A stretch of 8,800 nucleotides of DNA from JBKPNX01 sp046732855 (GTDB taxonomy: Bacteria > Pseudomonadota > Alphaproteobacteria > Geminicoccales > Geminicoccaceae). Both the position numbers and the translations under genes were made by a program. Below, one piece after another: positions 1 through 5,201 of the stretch; the first letter of the stretch is position 1; every line of letters begins with the position of its first letter. The stretch spans positions 1-8,800 of the forward strand of contig JBKPNX010000162.1 in the NCBI GenBank assembly GCA_046732855.1, given 5' to 3'. A model generated the notes under the pieces. It saw only the letters and a list, made by a program, of their open reading frames with translations. It was not told where the DNA came from and did not search any database.

Positions 1-12
1 ACTGCTGGACAT

Positions 13-45
13 TCGTCGGCAGCGTCAGATGTGTATAAGAGACAG
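13..45 (+). other. Illumina Nextera (Tn5) read-1 adapter, library artefact
   Basis: The 33 bases match the Nextera/Tn5 read-1 transposase adapter. The 14-base primer part TCGTCGGCAGCGTC (13-26) is followed by the 19-base mosaic end AGATGTGTATAAGAGACAG (27-45). This is synthetic sequence from tagmentation library preparation and has no role in the organism. It puts an in-frame TAA (36-38) ahead of the first gene, so that gene looks as if it begins further in. The 12 bases before it (1-12) do not read as the constant part of the i5 adapter and remain unexplained; they may be index sequence or another genomic fragment joined during assembly. Genomic sequence can be trusted only from about base 46. 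Confidence 0.97.
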
Positions 46-47
46 GC

Positions 48-1313
48 ACCGAGGGGCTCGCCCGAGCCAACCGTGACTACCTGCTGGCCGCAGCCGCGAC
101 GCTCGCCGGCGGCCTCCTGCTCGAGCGCGGGCCGGCTGAGCTGTTCGCGCTCGAGAGCGATCGCCTGTCCATCGTTCACGTCCTGCTGTTCGCGCTGATC
201 GCCGGATTTTGGGTGATCATCGACCGGGCCGAGCGCGCCGGCAGCAATGGCTTGCTCGCGCGCGCCAGCGCCGCGGTTGCGCGGTATGCCGAATCCTATG
301 CGCCGGCCACCGGGCCGTGTGCGCCGGCGGTGATCGTGCGCATGCTTGCGGCCCTGATCGGCGTCGTGGCGATCGCGGCGCTCATGCTGCTGTTCTTCCC
401 GGAGCTCCGCGAAGGTCCGCTCGGTCGCGTCGACCCGCTCTACGCGCGCATCCGCCTGCACAACATCGTCGAAATCCAGCCGCTCCTCTCGCTCGAGTGG
501 CTGAGCTCAGGGCACGTCGGCGAGGCGGTTCATCGCCTGATCAAGGTGATCGGCATCGCGCTCTTCGCGCTGCCCTTGCTCGCGCTGCTGCTGATGCGCT
601 CCAGCGGAGCGGCCTGGCGCTTCTGGGTGACGGTGGCGCTCGCGCTGCTCGCGTTCCTGCCGCTGACCTTCTATCAGGTGCGCTGGGCGACCTACGCGGA
701 GGCGATCCTGGTCTGGCCCTATGCCGCCGGCATCGCTTTCCTGCTGGCCCGGTTCGTGCGCGCCGAGCGGAGGGGCGGCGTGCTGCTGCGGCCGCTCTTG
801 ATCCTGGTCGCGCTGTTCTGGCCGCTGGCCCTGGGCATGGCCCTGCCGGAGCAGAAGATCGAGAGCGCCGGGCGCGCCTGTCCGCTCGACCGCCTCGCCG
901 CGGTGCTCAATCGCGCTCGCGCGCCGCAGACGCTGCTCGCTTATGCCGACTACGGCGCCGAGCTCCTGTATCGGACGCCGCACAGCGTGCTGTCGATCCC
1001 CAACCATCGGCCGCAGCCCGGCTTCGCTGCGACCTGGCGCATTCTCACCGCGACCGACGAGGCAGCGGCCCGGGCGGAGCTGAGCCGCTTCGGCGTCGAC
1101 CGGATCCTGTTGTGCCCGAGCGCAACCGAACGGGCGCTGTTCGCGATGCCCGAGGCGGGCGCGCCGACGCTTTACCAGCGTCTCGCGGACGGCCAGGCGC
1201 CCTCCTGGCTGCGCCCGCTGCCGCTCGATGGCGACCTCGCGGCCGAGGCGCGCCTGTTCGAGGTGGTCCGGCCGGGCGACCGGCCGGCGGCGACCGCCCG
1301 CGCCGGGCAGTGA
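48..1313 (+). CDS. Polytopic membrane protein, probable GT-C-type glycosyltransferase (5' partial)
   Basis: The frame is open from directly after the adapter (first full codon at 48, TEGLARANRDYLL...) to the TGA at 1311-1313, giving at least 421 residues with the N-terminus missing. A GTG at 213 lies inside a membrane helix and is not a convincing start. About seven hydrophobic segments are visible, for example LSIVHVLLFALIAGFW, the stretch following AVIVRMLAALIG, and VLLRPLLILVALFWPLALG. A roughly 130-residue soluble C-terminal domain follows, starting near ESAGRACPLDRL and containing YADYGAELLYRTPHSVL and SRFGVDRILLC. A loop with VDPLYARIRLHNIVEIQPL between helices resembles the acidic external loops of GT-C enzymes. 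Such enzymes move sugars from polyprenyl-phosphate donors on the outer face of the inner membrane. The following gene, 4 nt downstream, encodes a GT2 enzyme of the kind that makes such donors, which supports the reading. The exact family and substrate are not recognisable; another polytopic envelope protein remains possible. Confidence 0.7.
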   Translation, partial: TEGLARANRDYLLAAAATLAGGLLLERGPAELFALESDRLSIVHVLLFALIAGFWVIIDRAERAGSNGLLARASAAVARYAESYAPATGPCAPAVIVRMLAALIGVVAIAALMLLFFPELREGPLGRVDPLYARIRLHNIVEIQPLLSLEWLSSGHVGEAVHRLIKVIGIALFALPLLALLLMRSSGAAWRFWVTVALALLAFLPLTFYQVRWATYAEAILVWPYAAGIAFLLARFVRAERRGGVLLRPLLILVALFWPLALGMALPEQKIESAGRACPLDRLAAVLNRARAPQTLLAYADYGAELLYRTPHSVLSIPNHRPQPGFAATWRILTATDEAAARAELSRFGVDRILLCPSATERALFAMPEAGAPTLYQRLADGQAPSWLRPLPLDGDLAAEARLFEVVRPGDRPAATARAGQ

Positions 1314-1317
1314 GGGC

Positions 1318-2310
1318 ATGACCGGCCCGACCCTGATCATCCAGATTCCCTGCTTCAACGAAGCGGCCAACCTCGGCATCACGCTCGCGAGCCTGCCGCG
1401 CGCCGTGCCCGGCTTCGCGCGGGTCGAATGGATGATCATCGACGACGGCAGCACCGACCAGACCATCGCCGTGGCTGCGGCGGCGGGCGTCGACCACATC
1501 GTCCGCCTCGGCCACAACCAGGGGCTCGCGCGCGCGTTCGCGGCGGGCATTGAGGCGGCGCTGCGCGCCGGCGCCGACGTCATCGTCAACACCGACGCCG
1601 ACAACCAGTACCGCGCGGAGGACATCCCGAAGCTCACCGCGCCGATTCTCGCCGGCGAGGCGGACCTGGTGATCGGCGCCCGGCCGATCGTCGACACGCC
1701 GCACTTCTCGCGGACCAAGAAGGCGCTGCAGCTGGTCGGCAGCATGGTCGTGCGCATGGCGTCGCGCACCCAGGTGGTGGACGCGCCGAGCGGCTTCCGG
1801 GCGCTCTCACGCGCCGCAGCCGAGCGCCTGCACGTCCACGGCGAGTACACCTACACGCTCGAGACCATCATCGCCGCCGGCCAGAGCAAGATGGCGGTGA
1901 CCTCCGTGCCGATCCGGACCAACCCGGACCTGCGGCCATCCCGCCTGGTCAAGAGCGTGCCCGGCTACGTGCTGCGCTCGGCGATCACCATCCTGCGCAG
2001 CTTCGCCACCTATCGGCCGCTGCGCTTCTTCTGCGGGATCGGGCTCCTGCTGTTCGCGGGCGGTTGCGTTCTCGCGGCCCGCTATCTGTCCTTCGTTGCG
2101 CTGGGCGAGGGCGACGGCCACGTCCAGTCGGTGATCGTGTGCGCGCTGTTGATCGGCATGGGCGTGTTCACCGGGCTGATCGGCGTCGTCGCCGACCTGA
2201 TCGCGGTCAACCGCGAGCTGCTCGAGAAGCTGCTCGCGCGCGAGCGCAGCCAAGCGCAGGCGGCGCCGCCGGTCCGGTCGGACCGGGCGGCCGAGGCCGA
2301 GGTGGCCTGA
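1318..2310 (+). CDS. Family 2 glycosyltransferase, GtrB/dolichyl-phosphate-sugar synthase-like, membrane anchored
   Basis: This 330-residue protein has a GT-A fold nucleotide-sugar transferase domain followed by two membrane helices. Visible motifs are the N-terminal IIQIPCFNEAANL (7-19), IIDDGSTDQT (40-49), the metal-binding DxD in VNTDADNQY (90-98), a GSMVVRMASR segment (141-150) and DAPSGFRALSR (155-165). Hydrophobic helices lie at about 237-258 and 269-294, and the tail is basic and Ala-rich. Two C-terminal helices are typical of GtrB-like polyisoprenyl-phosphate glycosyltransferases, which load a sugar from a nucleotide donor onto a lipid phosphate at the cytoplasmic membrane. The ATG at 1318 is chosen because the protein then begins just before the first family motif; the longer reading frame from 1228 overlaps the previous gene and adds low-complexity residues. 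The ribosome site is weak (GAGGG lies almost against the ATG), so translational coupling to the preceding gene, which ends at 1313, is likely. The sugar is unknown. Confidence 0.92.
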   Translation: MTGPTLIIQIPCFNEAANLGITLASLPRAVPGFARVEWMIIDDGSTDQTIAVAAAAGVDHIVRLGHNQGLARAFAAGIEAALRAGADVIVNTDADNQYRAEDIPKLTAPILAGEADLVIGARPIVDTPHFSRTKKALQLVGSMVVRMASRTQVVDAPSGFRALSRAAAERLHVHGEYTYTLETIIAAGQSKMAVTSVPIRTNPDLRPSRLVKSVPGYVLRSAITILRSFATYRPLRFFCGIGLLLFAGGCVLAARYLSFVALGEGDGHVQSVIVCALLIGMGVFTGLIGVVADLIAVNRELLEKLLARERSQAQAAPPVRSDRAAEAEVA

Positions 2311-2337
2311 GGCGCCCAGCTCGTGCGATCCGACGCA

Positions 2338-2964
2338 ATGGCCACCACGCTGCCCGCCGACTCGGCGCTTCCCGGTGGCAATCATTACCCCAAATACACC
2401 GTGCGCAATCCGGTGGCACGCCGGCTGGTCGACGGCTTTCTTGCCGCGCTGGCGGCGCTCGCGCAGCGCAGCGGCGCGCGCCACGTGCACGAGATCGGCT
2501 GCGGCGAGGGCTTTCTCAGCACCATGCTCGCCCAGCGCGGCTTCACGGTGCGTGGCAGCGATCTCAGTCCGGCCGCGGTCGGGATCGCGCGCCGCCGCGC
2601 CGTTGATCTCGCCCTGCCGGTGAGCTTCCGCGTTGCCGATCTATACGCGCTCGCGCCCGAGCCCGACGGCGCCGAGTTGGTGGTGTGCTGCGAGGTCCTC
2701 GAGCATCTCGGTGATCCGGCCCGCGCGCTTGATGTGCTGGCCCGTCTGGCCCAGCCCCACCTGATCGTCAGCGTCCCCCGCGAGCCGCTGTGGCGCGTGC
2801 TCAACATGGCGCGCGGCCGTTACTGGCGGGCTCTAGGCAACACGCCGGGGCATCTGCAGCACTGGTCGACGCGCAGCTTTCTCGCGCTGCTCGCGCGCCA
2901 GGTAGAGGTCTGCGAGCTGCGTACGCCGCTGCCCTGGACCATGGCGCTCTGCCGCCGCCGCTGA
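2338..2964 (+). CDS. Class I SAM-dependent methyltransferase (Methyltransf_11/23-like)
   Basis: The 208-residue product shows the Rossmann-type methyltransferase signature. Motif I is HEIGCGEGFLS (51-61), the acidic end of strand 2 is VRGSDLSP (71-78), motif II is VCCEVLEHLGDP (117-128), and a following strand reads HLIVSVPREP (141-150). Family members of about 200-250 residues methylate small molecules, lipids or sugars. The UbiG-like LEHLGDP motif does not identify the substrate. It lies 27 nt after the GT2 gene on the same strand, so it probably belongs to the same unit, perhaps modifying a glycan or lipid intermediate (inference). The ATG at 2338 is preferred. A GTG at 2323 is in frame and would add five residues; neither start has a clear Shine-Dalgarno sequence. 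No membrane segment or signal peptide is seen. Confidence 0.88.
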   Translation: MATTLPADSALPGGNHYPKYTVRNPVARRLVDGFLAALAALAQRSGARHVHEIGCGEGFLSTMLAQRGFTVRGSDLSPAAVGIARRRAVDLALPVSFRVADLYALAPEPDGAELVVCCEVLEHLGDPARALDVLARLAQPHLIVSVPREPLWRVLNMARGRYWRALGNTPGHLQHWSTRSFLALLARQVEVCELRTPLPWTMALCRRR

Positions 2965-3242
2965 AACATCGTGAAGCACCCCGCGGGCCCCCGCTACCGG
3001 TCCACGGCCTCTCTACCTGCGATCATTTGCTTCAGTTCACTCTTTCGGTCCGGCTCAACCCGATCCATTTGACTGCGTCGATTATTGGCCGTCTGACAAT
3101 CGATAGAAAAACTCGTATAGTTAATTCTGTCTAACGCTGGCAAGAGCCGCATCCACTCCGTTCTATTTAGTCGATATACGCTTTGTTAAAACCTATCGGT
3201 CAATTTGTATGCGTGAGTCCAATATTCATGGGGGAACGTTCC
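2965..3242. other. Intergenic region, AT-richer than its flanks, upstream of the pilus operon
   Basis: These 278 bases hold no supportable gene. The first third is still GC-rich and contains only a weak GCGG/CCGC hairpin (2983-2994) without a T-run, so no convincing terminator for the methyltransferase gene is seen. From about 3025 to 3235 the composition becomes markedly more AT-rich. This part contains the promoter candidate (3093-3121), an inverted repeat over its -35 box, the presumed leader, and the palindromes at the first pilin start. It marks the boundary between the glycosyltransferase/methyltransferase cluster and the Tad locus. Confidence 0.85.
3093..3121 (+). promoter_or_regulatory. 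Sigma70-like promoter for the flp-cpa operon
   Basis: The -35 candidate CTGACA (3093-3098) matches TTGACA at five of six positions. After a 17-bp spacer the -10 candidate TATAGT (3116-3121) matches TATAAT at five of six. Optimal spacing inside the only AT-rich stretch near the first pilin makes this the best promoter in the window. Transcription would start near 3128, leaving a leader of about 115 nt before the ATG at 3243. An inverted repeat, TCGATT (3078-3083) with AATCGA (3098-3103), flanks the -35 box and could be an operator. The start site is predicted from sequence only. Confidence 0.6.
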
Positions 3243-3255
3243 ATGAACATGTTCC
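3233..3255 (+). promoter_or_regulatory. Two adjacent palindromes over the RBS and start of the first pilin
   Basis: A perfect 10-bp palindrome GGAACGTTCC (3233-3242) ends directly before the ATG at 3243. A second perfect 10-bp palindrome GAACATGTTC (3245-3254) covers codons 1-4. Both share GAAC/GTTC arms, and their centres are 12 bp apart, about one helical turn. In RNA, GGAAC (3233-3237) could also pair with GTTCC at 3251-3255, placing the start codon in the loop and part of the ribosome-binding region in the stem. The site could be a tandem operator, a translational control hairpin, or chance combined with coding constraint. The palindromes themselves are certain; their function is not. Confidence 0.4.
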
Positions 3256-3431
3256 GCAGGTTCGTCAAGGACGACAGCGGCGCCACGGCAATCGAGTACG
3301 GCCTGATCGCCGCCCTGGTGTCGGTCGCGATCATCGTGATGCTGGGCACCCTGGGTGAAAACCTGAACGCCACCTTCAAGACCGTTGCCGAGCAGCTGAC
3401 CGCTGCCGGCGGCGGCGGTGGTGGCGGCTGA
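3243..3431 (+). CDS. flp: Flp/Fap-type major pilin prepilin
   Basis: This 62-residue prepilin is the probable structural subunit of the Tad (type IVc) pilus. It has a short basic leader, then the Flp processing site: DDSG (10-13) followed by ATAIEYG, with Glu and Tyr at +5 and +6 of the predicted mature protein, as in the family. The hydrophobic helix continues through LIAALVSVAIIVMLGTLG. Cleavage after Gly13 would give a mature pilin of 49 residues, typical for Flp. The ATG at 3243 is chosen because the G-rich Shine-Dalgarno run GGGGGAA (3230-3236) lies six bases upstream; in-frame starts at 3228 (ATG) and 3249 (ATG) are less well placed. The protein ends in seven consecutive glycines, which is unusual. 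It is the first gene after the promoter and is followed by a strong stem-loop, which fits high expression relative to the rest of the operon. Confidence 0.95.
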   Translation: MNMFRRFVKDDSGATAIEYGLIAALVSVAIIVMLGTLGENLNATFKTVAEQLTAAGGGGGGG

Positions 3432-3445
3432 GCCACCAGGTTCAC

Positions 3446-3479
3446 GGGGCATCGGCGGCCACGCTGTCGCCGATGCCCC
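3446..3479 (+). terminator. Inter-pilin stem-loop, possible attenuator or mRNA stabiliser
   Basis: GGGGCATCGGCG (3446-3457) is the exact reverse complement of CGCCGATGCCCC (3468-3479), giving a perfect 12-bp, GC-rich stem with a 10-nt loop, 14 bases after the first pilin's stop codon. The following bases (TGACCGGACATCC) contain no T-run, so it is not a canonical intrinsic terminator. Between an abundant pilin and its assembly genes, such hairpins commonly cause partial termination or block 3' exonucleases, so that the pilin mRNA exceeds the downstream message. That role is inferred; the hairpin itself is plain in the sequence. Confidence 0.65.
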
Positions 3480-3526
3480 TGACCGGACATCCTCTCTGCC
3501 GCCGACATGGAAGATCCTCGACGAGC

Positions 3527-3531
3527 GGAGG
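3527..3531 (+). promoter_or_regulatory. Ribosome-binding site that fixes the second pilin start
   Basis: GGAGG at 3527-3531 is a strong Shine-Dalgarno core five bases before the GTG at 3537. It supports that GTG over the in-frame ATG at 3507, which lies upstream of the site and has no comparable signal. Confidence 0.75.
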
Positions 3532-3536
3532 TTCCA

Positions 3537-3752
3537 GTGAACGCAAGAGGCCTTAACTCCACGCACCAGACGCGCCGCCAGCAAGCCGTGAGCCGGCTCG
3601 CCGACGAGGCGGGTGCGATCGGGGTCGAGTACGGTCTGCTGATCGCCCTGATCGCGCTCGCGATCCTGGGCACGGTCAGATCCCTCGGCGTGAGCCTGGC
3701 GACCCTGCCGCTGCAGTCGATCATCGACGCGATCCAGGCAGTCATCCCCTGA
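3537..3752 (+). CDS. Second Flp-like pilin (minor pilin or alternative subunit)
   Basis: With the GTG start, supported by GGAGG five bases upstream, the product has 71 residues. It carries a Flp prepilin site: DEAG (23-26) followed by AIGVEYG, again with Glu and Tyr at +5 and +6. A hydrophobic helix follows, LLIALIALAILGTVRSLG. The predicted leader of 26 residues is longer and more hydrophilic than the 13 residues of the first pilin, and the mature part (45 residues) ends LQSIIDAIQAVIP rather than in glycines. An ATG at 3507 would lengthen the leader by ten further residues. The protein should be processed by CpaA, 29 nt downstream. Two unequal flp genes at the head of a tad locus are common; this one may be a minor or pseudopilin-like component, or a second major pilin used under other conditions. 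Confidence 0.85.
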   Translation: MNARGLNSTHQTRRQQAVSRLADEAGAIGVEYGLLIALIALAILGTVRSLGVSLATLPLQSIIDAIQAVIP

Positions 3753-3781
3753 GCTCCGCGCCCAACCTGGTCCCAAGCACC

Positions 3782-4327
3782 GTGCTGTCGCTATTGCCGA
3801 CTTATCTCTGCCTCGCGGGCTTCCTGATCATGCTCGGGCTCGCCGCCTTCAAAGACCTGTCCGAGCGGCGCATCCCGAACCGGCTGACCGGCGGCCTGGC
3901 CGCACTGTACCCCGTGTATGTCCTGGTCAGCCCGATCCCGGTGGTATGGCCCGCCGCGCTCGGTCTCGCCGTCGTCGTGTTCGTGATCGGTCTTGGCCTG
4001 TTCGCCCGCGAGCTGATCGGCGGCGGCGACGTCAAGCTGATCGCAGCGCTCAGCCTGTGGGCGGGTCCGGAGCAGTTCGTCTGGTTCATGCTGGTGACCA
4101 CGCTCACCGGCGGCGCGCTCAGCCTGATCAGCCTGTGGTATCGGCGCTGGGGGGGCCTGATCGAAGGACACCTCGCCGCGCTCGGGCTTGCCACCGCCGG
4201 CAGCCGCATCCCGGCTCTGCCGGGTGCGCCATCTGAAAAGCCGGCCGCGCCCTTGACCACCTTGCCGTACGGCGTCGCCATCGCCGCCGGCGGGATCGCC
4301 ATCATCGTCGAGTTAGCGAAGTTGTGA
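3782..4327 (+). CDS. cpaA: Prepilin peptidase CpaA/TadV
   Basis: This 181-residue integral membrane aspartic protease should remove the leader peptides of the two Flp pilins at the cytoplasmic face of the inner membrane. The two catalytic aspartates of the TadV/type IV prepilin peptidase family are visible: Asp25 in AAFKDLSERRIPN and Asp83 in the GGGDVKL motif (80-86). About five or six hydrophobic segments are seen, with the CpaA-type ending LPYGVAIAAGG (161-171) and a last helix. The N-terminal methylase domain of PilD-type enzymes is absent, as expected for the Tad branch, and the length is normal for CpaA. The GTG at 3782 is the longest start and places the first helix correctly, though no clear ribosome-binding site precedes it; a start a few codons later is possible. 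The TGA stop lies inside the strong ribosome site of cpaB, suggesting translational coupling. Confidence 0.93.
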   Translation: MLSLLPTYLCLAGFLIMLGLAAFKDLSERRIPNRLTGGLAALYPVYVLVSPIPVVWPAALGLAVVVFVIGLGLFARELIGGGDVKLIAALSLWAGPEQFVWFMLVTTLTGGALSLISLWYRRWGGLIEGHLAALGLATAGSRIPALPGAPSEKPAAPLTTLPYGVAIAAGGIAIIVELAKL

Positions 4328-4333
4328 GGAGGG
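4326..4333 (+). promoter_or_regulatory. Strong Shine-Dalgarno site of cpaB, overlapping the cpaA stop
   Basis: GAGGAGGG (4326-4333) lies four bases before the ATG at 4338 and begins within the cpaA stop codon (TGA 4325-4327). It fixes the cpaB start and suggests that ribosomes ending cpaA assist initiation on cpaB. Confidence 0.75.
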
Positions 4334-4337
4334 CCCA

Positions 4338-5201
4338 ATGGGTCTGCGTCGCATCATCGTCCTGCTGATCGCGCTGGTCGCCGCTGGCGGCTCGGCCATG
4401 TATGCGCGCAGCTGGATCGAAGGCCAACAGGCCGTCCAGGCGGTCGCCGCGCCAGCGCCGAAGGAACAGATCCACGAGGTGCTCGTCGCCGAGGCCGACC
4501 TGCCCGCCGGCACCTTCGTCAAGCCGCAGCACCTGCGCTGGCAGCGCTGGCCGACCGATGACGTGCCCGAGAGCTATGTGCTCAAGGGCGTGCGTTCGGA
4601 CGACGAGATGGTCGGCGCCGTGGTGCGCCGCCGCATCGCGATCGGCGAGCCGCTGACCGACGGCGCGGTGGTCAAGCCCGGCGAACGCGGCTTCCTCGCC
4701 GCCGTGCTCGAACCCGGCATGCGGGCGGTGTCGGTGCCGGTCACGCCGACCTCGAGCAATTCGGGCCTGATCTTTCCGGGCGACCGGGTCGACCTGATCC
4801 TGACCCAGAGCCTGGTCGAGAACGAGGAGGAGGGCAGCGTGCGCCGGGTGAGCGAGACCGTGCTGAGCGACATCCGGATCATCGCCATGGGCACAGAGAC
4901 CAAGGACGACCCCGAAGCGGGCAAAGCCAACGAAAAGGCCAAGACGGCAACGTTCGAGGTCACCCCGGCGCAGGCCGAGAAGGTCGCCCTGCTGACCGAG
5001 CTCGGCAAGCTGTCGCTGAGCTTGCGCAGCCTCGCCGGGCCGACGCCCGAGTTCGCGGCGCTGCCAGAAAACGCGGCCAATTTGACATGGGATCGCGACG
5101 TGTCGCGCGTCCTGCGCAGCGGGCGCCTGTCGTCGCGCCTCCTGGTGCTGCGCGGCAGTAACGCCGAAGACGTCAGCGTCCAGGAAGGAACCGAGAAATG
5201 A
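4338..5201 (+). CDS. cpaB: Tad pilus assembly protein CpaB/RcpC
   Basis: This 287-residue periplasmic protein has an N-terminal membrane anchor (LRRIIVLLIALVAAGGSAMYA, residues 3-23). A SAF domain follows at about 46-113 (VLVAEADLPAGTFV, then the GEPLTDGAVV region). The RcpC/CpaB domain spans about 122-235 (GMRAVSVPVTPTSSNSGLIFPGDRVDLIL, followed by the VTPAQAEKVALL helix). The SAF fold resembles periplasmic pilus chaperones and sugar-binding domains, and CpaB/RcpC works with the secretin in the outer-membrane part of the Tad apparatus. An acidic, charged stretch (about 160-205, with ENEEEG and EAGKANEKAK) interrupts the RcpC domain and is probably a flexible loop. Length and domain order are normal. 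The gene ends in ATGA, overlapping the start of cpaC by 4 nt, so the two are translated together. Confidence 0.93.
   Translation: MGLRRIIVLLIALVAAGGSAMYARSWIEGQQAVQAVAAPAPKEQIHEVLVAEADLPAGTFVKPQHLRWQRWPTDDVPESYVLKGVRSDDEMVGAVVRRRIAIGEPLTDGAVVKPGERGFLAAVLEPGMRAVSVPVTPTSSNSGLIFPGDRVDLILTQSLVENEEEGSVRRVSETVLSDIRIIAMGTETKDDPEAGKANEKAKTATFEVTPAQAEKVALLTELGKLSLSLRSLAGPTPEFAALPENAANLTWDRDVSRVLRSGRLSSRLLVLRGSNAEDVSVQEGTEK

Noticed and set aside
1228..1317. Thirty-residue N-terminal extension of the GT2 gene
   Set aside because: It overlaps the end of the preceding gene and adds Arg/Pro-rich sequence. The family's first strand (LIIQIPCFNE) begins directly after the ATG at 1318.
209..1321. Overlapping + strand frame of 370 codons beside the first membrane protein
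   Set aside because: Its translation is an Arg/Ala-rich frame-shifted shadow with no hydrophobic segments, while the neighbouring frame encodes a clear membrane protein continuing back to the adapter.
2983..2994. GCGG/CCGC hairpin after the methyltransferase as a terminator
   Set aside because: The stem is only 4 bp and there is no T-run. Such short pairings are expected by chance in GC-rich DNA.
3121..3135. Possible CtrA box TTAA...TAAC before the pilin
   Set aside because: TTAA-N7-TTAA(C) is not met: with 7-bp spacing the second half reads TAAC, and CTAAC fits only with 6-bp spacing. It also lies at the transcription start, an unlikely place for activation.
3137..3153. Possible sigma54 promoter starting CTGGCA
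   Set aside because: The -24-like GG is present, but no TTGC-type -12 element occurs at the required spacing.
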